Source of the DNA: Sphingomonas sp. BGYR3
Lineage (GTDB): Bacteria > Pseudomonadota > Alphaproteobacteria > Sphingomonadales > Sphingomonadaceae
Reading direction: 5' to 3'
Length of the DNA: 64,000 bases
NCBI RefSeq assembly: GCF_025153455.1
Contig: NZ_JANZNT010000002.1
Coordinates: forward strand, 558,001 to 622,000
The translations under genes were made by a program, and so were the position numbers. This document shows, piece after piece, positions 27,774-36,125 of the stretch. The notes under the pieces are model-generated. The model was not told the DNA's origin. It searched no databases and saw only the letters and a program-made list of their open reading frames with translations. Numbering within the stretch: the first letter of the stretch is position 1; each line of letters opens with the position of its first letter.

Positions 27774-29236
27774 TGCTGCAGGGGACCGGGTCGGATGTCG
27801 GCAAGTCGGTGCTGGTCGCCGGTCTGTGCCGCCTGTTTGCCAATCGCGGTCTGACCATCCGGCCGTTCAAGCCGCAGAACATGTCGAACAATGCCGCCGT
27901 CGCCAGCAACCCGCTGGGCGGGCCGGATGGCGAGATCGGCCGGGCACAGGCGCTGCAGGCGCTGGCCTGTCGCACGCCGCCGACGACGGACATGAACCCG
28001 GTGCTGATCAAGCCGCAATCGGATATCGGCGCACAGGTCGTGATCCATGGCCGCGTCGCCGGAGGATTGGGCGCTGCCGATTATGCCCGCCGCCGCGACC
28101 ATTGGATGGACGCCATCCTGGAATCGTGGCGACGGCTGAGGGCGCAGGCCGACCTGGTAATCGTCGAAGGGGCGGGCAGCCCGGCCGAAACCAATCTGCG
28201 CGCAGGCGATGTTGCCAATATGGGGTTCGCGCGTGCGGCAGGTGTGCCGGTGGTGCTGGTGGGCGATATCGACCGGGGCGGGGTGATCGCGTCGCTGGTC
28301 GGGACCAAAGCCGTGCTGGACCCGGACGATGCGGCGATGATCCGGGGGTTCCTGATCAACAAGTTTCGCGGCGACGTGCGCCTGTTCGATGCCGGATATG
28401 CCGAGGTTGCGCGGCGGACGGGCTGGCCGGGGCTGGGCGTCGTGCCGTGGCTGGCGGCGGTGCGCGACCTGCCCGCCGAGGACGCAGTGGCGCTGGATCA
28501 TACCGATGCCGCGTCCGGCGGGGTTACCATCGCGGTGCCGATGCTGTCGCGCATCGCCAATTTCGATGATTTCGACCCGCTGGCGAACGAGCCTGGCGTG
28601 CGGCTGATCATGGTGCCGCCGGGCAAGCCGATCCCGGCCGAGGCGGCAATGATCATCCTGCCCGGCACCAAGGCGACGATTGCCGACCTTGGTTTTCTGC
28701 GCGCGCAGGGATGGGACATCGACATTGCGGCGCATGTCCGGCGCGGCGGGATGCTGATGGGCATTTGCGGCGGCTATCAGATGCTGGGCCAGATGATCGC
28801 CGATCCGGACGGGGTCGAAGGGCCGCCGGAAACCGTCGCCGGGCTGGGCTATCTGCCCGTGGCCACGCATCTGACCGCAGACAAGCGGGTGATCGATGTG
28901 ACGGGCACCAGCATCGGGGATGACGCCCCCTTTTCCGGGTATGAAATCCATGTCGGGCGAACGGAGCCGGCCGGCACGGTCCGGCCGCTGCTGCGGCTTG
29001 CCGATGGTCAGACGGATGGTTGCATTTCCGCCGACGGGCGCATTGCGGGCTGTTACATCCACCGCCTGTTCGATCATCCGGCGCAGCGCGCGGCGTGGCT
29101 GGCGCGGATCGGCACGGCATCGGACGGCGTGCTTCAGTCCGACCGGGTGGACCGCGCGCTGGACGCGCTGGCCGAACAGCTTGCCGTGCATCTGAATACC
29201 GAACAGATTCTTGCCATTGCGAGGTCCATGCCATGA
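27761..29236 (+). CDS. cobQ: Cobyric acid synthase (glutamine-hydrolysing)
   Basis: CobQ/CbiP amidates the b, d, e and g side chains of adenosylcobyrinic acid a,c-diamide. The 491-residue protein has two domains. First, a dethiobiotin-synthetase-like ATPase domain ([56 protein letters not shown]). Second, a class I glutamine amidotransferase-like domain with the nucleophile Cys in [12 protein letters not shown] and the C-terminal His in [9 protein letters not shown]. ATG 27761 overlaps cbiB by 13 bases; ATG 27773 in frame is an equally possible start. Its presence without the a,c-diamide synthase CobB in this locus is noteworthy. Confidence 0.95.
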   Translation: [491 protein letters not shown]

Positions 29237-30240
29237 TCGATGCCGCCGCCGTCCGGGAACATCTGGACGCCCTTGCCAAACCGCAGCGCAGCCTGGGCCG
29301 GCTGGAGGACCTGGCCGTCCGCCTTGCCGTGGTTCAGCAGCGGCTGGACCCGGTAACGCACCCGCGCCGCATCGTCCTGTTCGCCGGCGATCATGGCGTG
29401 GTGGCACAGGGGGTGACGGCGTGGCCGCAGGCGGTCACCGGCCTGATGGTCGAAACCATCCGCGCGGGCCGCGCCACCAGTTCGGCACTGGCCGCGGCGC
29501 AGCGATGCGACCTGCGGCTGGTCGATGTCGGCGTGGCAATGCCGCCAGCGCCGCCGCATCCCGATTTCTATCATCAGGCCAGCATCGCGCCCGGCACCGC
29601 CGACCTGGTCATCGGCCCGGCCATGACGGTGGATCAGTTCGACGCGGCATGGGCGGTGGGGGCAGAGGAGGCGCGGCGCGCCCATGCCGATGGCCATGTC
29701 GTGCTGATCGCCGGGGAAATGGGCATCGGCAACACGACGCCCGCCGCGTGCCTGACCGCGCTGTTGGCCGATGCGCCGCCGGAACAGGCGGTCGGGCGGG
29801 GGGCGGGCGCCGATGACGCCATACTGGCGACAAAGGCCCGCGTGGTGGCCGACGCCGTTGCCCGCGCATCGGCACAGTTCCCCGACGAACCCCGCGCGGC
29901 CATCGCCAGCATCGCCGGGTTCGAAATAGCCGCCATGGCCGGATTCTTCGCGCAAGGGGCGGCACAGGGATCGACCCTGTTGCTGGACGGATATGTCGCA
30001 ACGGCTGGCGCGCTGGTTGCCGAAACGCTCGCCCCCGGCACGCGCGATGCGATGATCGCGGCGCACCGGTCGGCAGAGCCGGGCCATGCCGCGGCGCTGG
30101 CCCGGCTTGGCATTGAACCGCTGCTCGACTGGCAGATGCGGCTGGGCGAGGGGACGGGCGCGCTGGTCGCTTTGCCGCTGATCGACAGTGCGGCTGCGTT
30201 GCTGCGCGACGTGGCGCTGCTTTCCGATCTGGGTGTCTGA
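29233..30240 (+). CDS. cobT: Nicotinate-nucleotide-dimethylbenzimidazole phosphoribosyltransferase
   Basis: Makes alpha-ribazole phosphate, the lower ligand precursor, from dimethylbenzimidazole and nicotinate mononucleotide. The 335-residue protein has KPQRSLGRLEDLA near the N-terminus, LFAGDHGVVAQGVTAWPQAVT, GEMGIGNTTPAACL, GRGAGADD, and the catalytic Glu306 in RLGEGTGALVALPLI. All expected motifs are intact. ATG overlaps the cobQ stop (ATGA). No bluB for making dimethylbenzimidazole is seen in the window, so the base is either made elsewhere or imported. Confidence 0.95.
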   Translation: MIDAAAVREHLDALAKPQRSLGRLEDLAVRLAVVQQRLDPVTHPRRIVLFAGDHGVVAQGVTAWPQAVTGLMVETIRAGRATSSALAAAQRCDLRLVDVGVAMPPAPPHPDFYHQASIAPGTADLVIGPAMTVDQFDAAWAVGAEEARRAHADGHVVLIAGEMGIGNTTPAACLTALLADAPPEQAVGRGAGADDAILATKARVVADAVARASAQFPDEPRAAIASIAGFEIAAMAGFFAQGAAQGSTLLLDGYVATAGALVAETLAPGTRDAMIAAHRSAEPGHAAALARLGIEPLLDWQMRLGEGTGALVALPLIDSAAALLRDVALLSDLGV

Positions 30241-30241
30241 C

Positions 30242-31030
30242 ATGGGCATGGCCTGCCCCTGGTGGGCGCCGCCCGTGCTGGCGGTCCAGTTCCTGACACG
30301 GATCCCGGTGCCGGGCACCGACCGGCTGACCGGGGATCAGGTGGCGGCCGGGCTGGTCCGGGCAGTCGGATGGTTTCCGCTGGTCGGCGCGCTGATCGGC
30401 GTGATGACGGCGGCCATCGCGATTGCCGCCGACAGCCTGTGGCCCGCACCGGTGGCTGTGGCGCTGGCGCTGATCGTCGAGGCGCGGGTGACCGGCGCGT
30501 TTCACGAGGATGCGGTGGCCGATTTCTGCGATGCCTTTGGCGGCGGCATGACCGTCGAGGATATCCGCCGGATTATGAAGGACAGCCGCATCGGCAGCTA
30601 TGGCGCGGTCGGCCTGATCCTGGCGATCGGTCTGCGCGCTGTCCTGATGCTCGCCGCGCTGCAGGGCATGACGCCCGCACTTGCGGCAGCCGTCATCGTT
30701 GCGGCGGCCGGGTTCGGGCGGCTGGTGGTCGTCATGCTGATGGCCATGATTGCCCCGGCACCGGGCGGCACTGGCCTTGCCAAGGATGTGGCGTCCGGGG
30801 TCGGCGCGCCCATTCTGTTGACTGCGCTGGTCACGGCAATCCCCGGCCTGGCCGCGCTTGTCCTGTGGATGCCGGGGCAGTTTCTGGCGGCGGTTGCGGC
30901 GGCGGGGCTGTTCCTCATCTGGTTCCGCGCGATGCTGCTGCGCCGGATTGGCGGCAGTACGGGCGATTGCCTGGGCTTTGCCGCCTATGCCGGTCAGCTG
31001 ATCCTGTTGCTGGCGGCGACGGCGGGTTGA
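30242..31030 (+). CDS. cobS: Adenosylcobinamide-GDP ribazoletransferase (cobalamin synthase)
   Basis: An integral membrane enzyme (CobS; CobV in alphaproteobacteria) that joins AdoCbi-GDP and alpha-ribazole phosphate. It has 262 residues and about six TM segments. Signatures: LAVQFLTRIPVP at the start, GWFPLVGALIG, then EARVTGAFHEDAVADFCDAFGGG with the acidic DxxAD-type metal-binding block, and DSRIGSYGAVGLIL. The C-terminal GSTGDCLGFAAYAGQL is also conserved. It starts one base after the cobT stop. Confidence 0.94.
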   Translation: MGMACPWWAPPVLAVQFLTRIPVPGTDRLTGDQVAAGLVRAVGWFPLVGALIGVMTAAIAIAADSLWPAPVAVALALIVEARVTGAFHEDAVADFCDAFGGGMTVEDIRRIMKDSRIGSYGAVGLILAIGLRAVLMLAALQGMTPALAAAVIVAAAGFGRLVVVMLMAMIAPAPGGTGLAKDVASGVGAPILLTALVTAIPGLAALVLWMPGQFLAAVAAAGLFLIWFRAMLLRRIGGSTGDCLGFAAYAGQLILLLAATAG

Positions 31031-31614
31031 GCGCGGAGGTCCTGCTGGTCCGGCATACCGCCGTGGCGCTGGCATGGCGCGGGCGATGCTATGGCGCCAG
31101 CGACGTTCCGCTGAGCCGACAGGGCAGGGCCGATGCCATTGCGCTGGCGGCGGTGCTTGCCGAGCGGAGGCCCGACTGGGTGGTGCATAGCGGGCTGGCC
31201 CGGACGCGCATCCTTGCCGAGCGGATCGCACGGGCCTGTGGCTGTCCTGTGGCGGAGGATCGCGGCTGGCGCGAACGCGATTTCGGCAGCTGGGAGGGGC
31301 AGCGATGGACCGCCATCTATCGCGCGACCGGCAATGCCATGGACGGCATGATCGACGCGCCCGACCGCTTTCGCCCCGGCGGCGGGGAAACGACGTTCGA
31401 TCTGGCCGACCGGGTGGCCCTTGCCCGGCTGCGCCTGCCCGACGGGCGTGGGATCGTCGTCACCCATGGCGGGCCGATCGCCGCCCTGATCGGCCGCGAT
31501 CGGGGCGCACCGGCCGCCGACTGGCCCGCGCTGGTCCCGCCCTGTGGCGGATCGGTCGTCATGCCGGGGGAGTGGCGCGCCCGGCAGGATTCGAACCTGC
31601 GGCCCCAAGCTTAG
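31027..31614 (+). CDS. cobC: Alpha-ribazole phosphatase-like histidine phosphatase
   Basis: A histidine phosphatase (phosphoglycerate mutase fold) expected to remove the 5'-phosphate of alpha-ribazole phosphate or adenosylcobalamin phosphate. It starts at TTG 31027, overlapping the cobS stop. Arg9-His10 in LLVRHTAVA is the phospho-His motif, SGLARTRILAERIA follows, RERDFGSWEGQRW is the family-specific block, and THGGPIAALIG carries the second His. At 195 residues it is normal, but the last 14 codons (from about 31573) lie inside the antisense strand of the tRNA-Arg gene and spell WRARQDSNLRPQA, the well-known translation of a reversed tRNA. The true folded domain probably ends near GGSVVMPGE. 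Confidence 0.87.
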   Translation: MSAEVLLVRHTAVALAWRGRCYGASDVPLSRQGRADAIALAAVLAERRPDWVVHSGLARTRILAERIARACGCPVAEDRGWRERDFGSWEGQRWTAIYRATGNAMDGMIDAPDRFRPGGGETTFDLADRVALARLRLPDGRGIVVTHGGPIAALIGRDRGAPAADWPALVPPCGGSVVMPGEWRARQDSNLRPQA

Positions 31615-31649
31615 AAGGCTCGTGCTCTATCCAACTGAGCTACGGGCGC
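31573..31649 (-). tRNA. tRNA-Arg (TCT)
   Basis: A 77-nt tRNA on the minus strand with encoded CCA (TGG at 31573-31575 on plus). The acceptor stem GCGCCCG/CGGGCGC (31643-31649 with 31577-31583), AGCTCAGTTGGATAGAGC D-arm, anticodon loop CTTCTAA with anticodon TCT, and GGTTCGAATCC T-arm are all present. It reads AGA. It overlaps the 3' end of the oppositely oriented phosphatase gene by about 42 bases. Confidence 0.97.
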
Positions 31650-31706
31650 GTGGTGGGGGCGATAGCGCGGATTGCGCGGGCAGGAAACCGTTCGCATAAC
31701 GGGGGC

Positions 31707-32435
31707 ATGAGCATCAGGTCAGAATCAGGTCCGCGTCACGTCGCGGCGGGCGCGGTATCGAGCGGGCAGTTCCGCTATTTCGATTTCGTCATGGCCGCGT
31801 TCTGCGTCGTTCTGGTGCTGTCCAACGTCATTGGCGCGGCAAAGCTGGCGCAGCTTGGCGGGTTCGTGTTCGGGGCCGGCATCCTGTTCTTTCCGGTCAG
31901 CTATGTGCTGGGCGACGTGCTGACCGAGGTATATGGCTATGCCCGCGCGCGGCGATGCATCTGGGCCGGGTTTGCGGCGCTGGTGTTCATGGCGGTGATG
32001 AGCTGGGTTGTGGTCAGCCTGCCCCCCGCCGACGGGTGGGAGGGGCAGGCGGCCTATGAGGCCGTGTTCGGACAGGTGTGGCGCATCGTCATCGCCTCCA
32101 TCACCGCATTCTGGGCGGGCGAGTTCGTCAATTCCTTTGTCCTGGCCAAGATGAAACTTGCCACCGGGGGCAAGTATCTGTGGACGCGCACCATCGGATC
32201 AACCGTGGTGGGGCAGGGCGTCGACAGCCTGATCTTCTATCCGATCGCGTTCCTCGGCATCTGGTCCAACGAACAGGTGCTGACCGTGATGGTCACCAAC
32301 TGGGCGCTGAAAGTGGCGTGGGAAGCGGCGCTGACCCCGGTGACCTATCTGGTGGTCGGCAAGCTGAAACAGGCCGAGGGGGTCGACCTGTTCGATCAGG
32401 ATACGAACTTCACGCCGTTCAGCGCCAAGGTGTAG
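31707..32435 (+). CDS. yhhQ: Queuosine precursor transporter, YhhQ family
   Basis: An inner-membrane transporter of the YhhQ/ECF-like vitamin transporter family, which imports queuine-pathway precursors (preQ0/preQ1) in E. coli. The 242-residue protein has about six TM segments. The signatures FDFVMAAFCVVLVLSNVIGAAKL, FFPVSYVLGDVLTEVYGYARARR and AFWAGEFVNSFVLAKMKLATGGKYLWTRTIGSTVVGQGVDSLIF (ending in the conserved VGQGVDS) are all present. The start ATG 31707 gives a hydrophilic lead of about 25 residues. It is monocistronic. Substrate assignment rests on the family. Confidence 0.9.
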   Translation: MSIRSESGPRHVAAGAVSSGQFRYFDFVMAAFCVVLVLSNVIGAAKLAQLGGFVFGAGILFFPVSYVLGDVLTEVYGYARARRCIWAGFAALVFMAVMSWVVVSLPPADGWEGQAAYEAVFGQVWRIVIASITAFWAGEFVNSFVLAKMKLATGGKYLWTRTIGSTVVGQGVDSLIFYPIAFLGIWSNEQVLTVMVTNWALKVAWEAALTPVTYLVVGKLKQAEGVDLFDQDTNFTPFSAKV

Positions 32436-32480
32436 TCCGGGACCGCTCGCCCCCGCGGCGGGGACGAACGGCCTGCCGGA

Positions 32481-32927
32481 TCAGAACCAGGCCTTGTCCC
32501 CCTGAACATATTTGCGTTGCCAGTCGTCCTCTGAAATCGCCAGATAGATGATGAATTCGATGAACGCGATCAGCGAGACGGCAATGCCCGGCACGACCAG
32601 AAGCCAGCCGATGGTGCCGCACAACAGCATGATGACGCCAGTGCCGATCCGGCCAAGATAGAATTTGTGGGCGCCGAAAATACCAAGGAAAAAGGCGAGG
32701 ATCGCGGCGATATATTTGTTCTTTTCACCCGCCAGCAGATTATCCGACGCGATGGCAAAGATCGAATGCGCCATGCCGTCGGCGATTTCGAAATCCACCG
32801 TCTGGCCGTTCACCGGATGCGCCTGCATCCGCCACTGGGACGGGACAAACCGATAGCGCACGCCATCGTCGCCGCTGATGAACCCTTCGCCCCGGTCATA
32901 ATCGAACGCCAGTATCTTGCCGCGCAT
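32481..32927 (-). CDS. TM2-domain membrane protein with cold-shock-like N-terminal domain
   Basis: A 148-residue protein in two parts. Residues 1-55 (MRGKILAFDYDRGEGFISGDD, then YRFVPSQWRM and GQTVDFEI) resemble a cold-shock/OB-type beta barrel: the GKI..FD...GEGFI pattern matches CSD strand 1-2 but lacks the full RNP1 aromatic set. Residues 75-140 form a TM2 domain: KNKYIAAILAFFLGIFGAHKFYLGRIGTGVIMLL, with the GAHKFYLG signature, and a second helix containing the acidic FIEFIIYLA. ATG 32927 has GGGAGG eight bases upstream and is preferred over Met codons at 32960 and 33011. The function is unknown; such fusions are recurrent in proteobacteria but uncharacterised as far as I know. Confidence 0.8.
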   Translation of the reverse strand: MRGKILAFDYDRGEGFISGDDGVRYRFVPSQWRMQAHPVNGQTVDFEIADGMAHSIFAIASDNLLAGEKNKYIAAILAFFLGIFGAHKFYLGRIGTGVIMLLCGTIGWLLVVPGIAVSLIAFIEFIIYLAISEDDWQRKYVQGDKAWF

Positions 32928-33007
32928 CGCCGCCGCCTCCCGTTTGTCGACCGGCAGCATTGCCGGTTCAGGTGTGTTAGTCAAGTAAGGCGGCCTGGCC
33001 GGGCCGG

Positions 33008-34492
33008 TCAAAGCGTCGGGCGCCAGTCCCAGCCGAGCGGATCGCCGTCCATCACCTCGACCCCGGCGGCGGTCAGCTCGTCGCGGATCGCATCGGACCG
33101 GGCAAAGTCCTTTGCCGCGCGGGCCTCGCGGCGTTCGGCAAGGCGGGAATCGATGTCTGCCGCCGTCAACGCGGCATCGGCGGGGCGGACGCGCAGCGCC
33201 TCCCGGCTGAGAGTAGTTAATCGGAGACCAAGTGCTTCGTCATATTTTGCAAGAGTAGCTAAGCGGCCAGTAGGGTAGTCTTGTTTTGAAACTAGTAATT
33301 CTAGCAATGCCAATGCACGTGGGGTGTTTAGATCATCGCATATAGCTTTTTCAAAACTTTCCAGCAATGTGCCAAACTCGGCACCTCCTTGTACGTAATT
33401 ATCCAGTGGTTCGAATTCGTCGGTATTAGTTGCTTGAGCGATACGGAGCCGGTGAACCGCCATCACCAGCCGCTTCAACCGCGTCTGCGCCGCCAGCACC
33501 TGTTCCGCGCCGAACTCAAGCTCGCTGCGATAATGGGCGCTGAGGCACATCAGGCGATAGGAAAGCGGGTGGACCCCCGCCGCCTTCAGCGCCTCCAGCG
33601 TCGCGACTGATCCCTTGGACTTGGACAGCTTGCCTGTACGGTCGACCAGGAAATTGTTGTGCATCCAGAAGCGCGCGCCGGTGAACCCGGCGGCAACCCC
33701 CTCTGGCGCGGTGCAGCCGCAAAATGCCTGATTCTGCGCGATCTCGTTCGGATGGTGGATTTCGCGGTGGTCGATGCCGCCGGTGTGGATGTCGAACGGA
33801 AAGCCCAGATATTTGCCGCTCATCACCGAACATTCGAGGTGCCAGCCCGGCGCGCCGCGGCCCCAGGGGCTGTCCCATTCCATCTGGCGCGTCTCGCCCG
33901 GCGGCGTCTTGCGCCAGATGGCGAAATCCTGCGGATGCCGTTTGCCCGACACGGGGTCGATGCGGCTTTCCCCGGCATCGTCCTGGCCCCCGGCCAGCCG
34001 TCCATAGTCGGGCACGGTGGAGCTGTCGAAATACAGGCCGCTGTCGATTTCGTAGCAATGGGCCGGTGCGATCCGCGCGGCGAAATCGATCATCTCGTCG
34101 ATATGGTCCGTCGCCACGGACCAGACGGAGGGATCGCCGATGTTGAGGTCGCTGAGGTTTCCTTTGAACACCGCGGTGTAATGCGCCGCGATGTCCCAGG
34201 CGGATTGCCCGCGCTTTTTCGCCGCCGCCTCCATCTTGTCATCGCCCGCATCGGCATCGCTGGTCAGATGGCCGACATCGGTGATGTTGATGACATGGGT
34301 GAGCGGATACCCCTTCCACCGCAGCACGCGTGCCAGCGTGTCGGTGAACACATAGGCGCGCAGATTGCCCAGATGCGGATCGGAATAGACCGTCGGCCCG
34401 CAGCTATAGACGCGCACGCCCTTGTCCGCATCCAGCGGAGCGAAATCCTCGACCATGCGGGTCAGCGAATTATAGAGGCGAAGCGTGGTCAT
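33008..34492 (-). CDS. cysS: Cysteinyl-tRNA synthetase
   Basis: A class I aminoacyl-tRNA synthetase, 494 residues. The HIGH-equivalent is in VYSDPHLGNLRAYVFTD after the zinc-site Cys in VYSCGPTVY; the other zinc ligands fall in HLECSVMSG and the GGIDHREIHHPNEIAQN block. The KMSKS motif is SKSKGS (KLSKSKGSVATL). The C-terminal DALR/anticodon domain is present. The region coding for about residues 349-427 (33211-33445) is far more AT-rich than the rest of the gene, yet the frame is intact and conserved residues (FEKAICDDLNTPRALALL) remain. The start overlaps the next gene's stop (ATGA). Confidence 0.95.
   Translation of the reverse strand: MTTLRLYNSLTRMVEDFAPLDADKGVRVYSCGPTVYSDPHLGNLRAYVFTDTLARVLRWKGYPLTHVINITDVGHLTSDADAGDDKMEAAAKKRGQSAWDIAAHYTAVFKGNLSDLNIGDPSVWSVATDHIDEMIDFAARIAPAHCYEIDSGLYFDSSTVPDYGRLAGGQDDAGESRIDPVSGKRHPQDFAIWRKTPPGETRQMEWDSPWGRGAPGWHLECSVMSGKYLGFPFDIHTGGIDHREIHHPNEIAQNQAFCGCTAPEGVAAGFTGARFWMHNNFLVDRTGKLSKSKGSVATLEALKAAGVHPLSYRLMCLSAHYRSELEFGAEQVLAAQTRLKRLVMAVHRLRIAQATNTDEFEPLDNYVQGGAEFGTLLESFEKAICDDLNTPRALALLELLVSKQDYPTGRLATLAKYDEALGLRLTTLSREALRVRPADAALTAADIDSRLAERREARAAKDFARSDAIRDELTAAGVEVMDGDPLGWDWRPTL
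33211..33445. other. Low-GC patch inside cysS
   Basis: About 235 bp inside cysS have a base composition unlike anything else in the window. A hand count gives about 42% GC over 33241-33420, while flanking cysS DNA looks well above 60%. Codons such as TTA, CTA, ATA, AGT, ACT, CAA, AAA and GTA, rare elsewhere here, cluster in this part. The reading frame and the family residues are kept, and the change in composition is abrupt on both sides. No repeats, integrase or insertion signature bounds it. Gene conversion from a distant cysS, or selection on the nucleotide sequence itself, would each explain it. Confidence 0.85.
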
Positions 34493-36117
34493 GGTGCGGG
34501 GCGTTTAGCGAAGGGCAGGCGGGCGAGCCAGCCCCGATCCTTCAGCACGCGCATCGCCGCATTATGGCCCGGCGCGCCGGTCACGCCGCCGCCGGGATGG
34601 GTGCCCGATCCGCACAGATACAGGCCGGGGATTGCGCCGCGATACTCCGCCTCACCCAGAAAAGGCCGCGCGGCCCAGAGCTGATCCAGGCTCATTCGGC
34701 CGTGGAAAATGTCTCCGCCGATCAGGCCGAACTTGCGTTCGAGATCCAGCGGCGAATGAACCTGAGTGGCGACGATCAGCTTGCGGAACCCGGGTGCGAA
34801 CCGCTCCACGGTGTCCAGCACGGCGTCGGCGGCCGCGTCCCGGCAATCGTCCCAGCTTTTGCCATTGGGCAGGACCGGTGCGAATTGCTGACAGAACAGG
34901 CTGGCGACGTGCGCGCCCGGCGGGGCTAGGCTGTCGTCCAGCATCGACGGGATCAGCATTTCCACGATCGGTTCGCGTGACCAGCCATGGGCGCGGGCAT
35001 CTTCGAACGCCCGCTGCATATAGCCGAGCGAGGGCGCCATGATGATTCCCGCGCCCAGATGCGGCCCCGGATCCGGCAGCGCGGCAAAGCAGGGCAGGGC
35101 GGACAGGGCGACGTTCATCCGGAACGTGCCCGATCCGGCGCGATAGCCGTGCGAGCGGGCAAGGACGCTATCGGGCAGATCGGCGGGATGGATCAGGCGT
35201 TCGTACAGCAATTTAGGCCCGACATTGGCGATGATGCGGGGTGCGCGCAGCTCCTGACCGCCGTTCAGGCGCACGCCGGTTGCCCGGCCGCGATCGTCGA
35301 CCAGCACCCGCTCGACCGCCGCATCGGTACGGATGGTGGCTCCGGCCGCGACCGCCGCCCGTGCCATCGCCTGCGTGATCGCGCCCATCCCGCCAATTGC
35401 GTGCCCCCACAGGCCGCGCTTGCCGTTCACCTCTCCAAACACATGGTGGAGCAGGACATAGGCGGAACCGGGCGTATCCGGCCCGGCATAATTGCCAACC
35501 ACGGCATCGAACCCGAACAGTGCACGCACCGGATCGCTTTCGAACCAGGGGTCCAGAAATTCGCTGGCCGACAGGGTGAAGATGCGCAGCAATTCCCGCT
35601 GCACGTCGATGGGCAGGCGGGCGACCTGCCGCGACTGGCCAAGCGCGGCCAGGATCGCGCCCGCACCGCCACCGACATTGGGCGGCGGTTTCAACGCAAG
35701 ATCGCGCAGCACATCGGCAATCCGCTCAAGCATTGCGGAATAGGCCTGCAGGCGTTCGGCATCGCGGGACGAGAATTTGGCGAACTCGGCTGCCATGTCC
35801 GCCTGTCCACCGGCCAGCAGATGGCGGCCATCGGGCAGAGGCAGGAAATTGCCCACCGGCCGTTCGACGATGGTCAGGCCATGGGCGTGAAGCGCCATGT
35901 CGCGGATCACGCGCGGCTGAAGCAGGCTGACCGTATAGCTGGCGGTCGAATTGCGGAAACCGGGCGCGAATGTTTCGGTCACCGCGGCCCCGCCCACGAT
36001 CCCGCGCGCTTCCAGCACCAGCGGCTTTAGCCCGGCGCGCGCCAGGTAAAAGGCGCAGACAAGGCCATTGTGCCCGCCCCCGATGATGATGGCGTCATGG
36101 GTGGCGGCGGTGGACAT
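34489..36117 (-). CDS. FAD-dependent oxidoreductase, PYROXD2/phytoene-desaturase-like
   Basis: A 542-residue flavoprotein. The N-terminal dinucleotide-binding motif IIIGGGHNGLVCAFYLARAG is at residues 10-29, followed by LVLEARGIVGGAAVTE. The middle contains GHAIGGMGAITQAMARAA and the C-terminus has LYLCGSGTHPGGGVTGAPGHNAA, the carotenoid-desaturase/PYROXD2 FAD-binding tail. PYROXD2-type proteins are related to CrtI but are not carotenoid enzymes; their substrates are not established. ATG 36117 is chosen because the long upstream extension is low-complexity and reads into the next gene. It is coupled to cysS by an ATGA overlap. Confidence 0.85.
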   Translation of the reverse strand: MSTAATHDAIIIGGGHNGLVCAFYLARAGLKPLVLEARGIVGGAAVTETFAPGFRNSTASYTVSLLQPRVIRDMALHAHGLTIVERPVGNFLPLPDGRHLLAGGQADMAAEFAKFSSRDAERLQAYSAMLERIADVLRDLALKPPPNVGGGAGAILAALGQSRQVARLPIDVQRELLRIFTLSASEFLDPWFESDPVRALFGFDAVVGNYAGPDTPGSAYVLLHHVFGEVNGKRGLWGHAIGGMGAITQAMARAAVAAGATIRTDAAVERVLVDDRGRATGVRLNGGQELRAPRIIANVGPKLLYERLIHPADLPDSVLARSHGYRAGSGTFRMNVALSALPCFAALPDPGPHLGAGIIMAPSLGYMQRAFEDARAHGWSREPIVEMLIPSMLDDSLAPPGAHVASLFCQQFAPVLPNGKSWDDCRDAAADAVLDTVERFAPGFRKLIVATQVHSPLDLERKFGLIGGDIFHGRMSLDQLWAARPFLGEAEYRGAIPGLYLCGSGTHPGGGVTGAPGHNAAMRVLKDRGWLARLPFAKRPAP

Positions 36118-36125
36118 TCGATCCT

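Noticed and set aside
33008..34492. Frameshift or insertion element inside cysS at the AT-rich patch
   Set aside because: The frame is continuous and conserved synthetase residues are present throughout the patch, with no repeats at its edges, so the gene is not interrupted.
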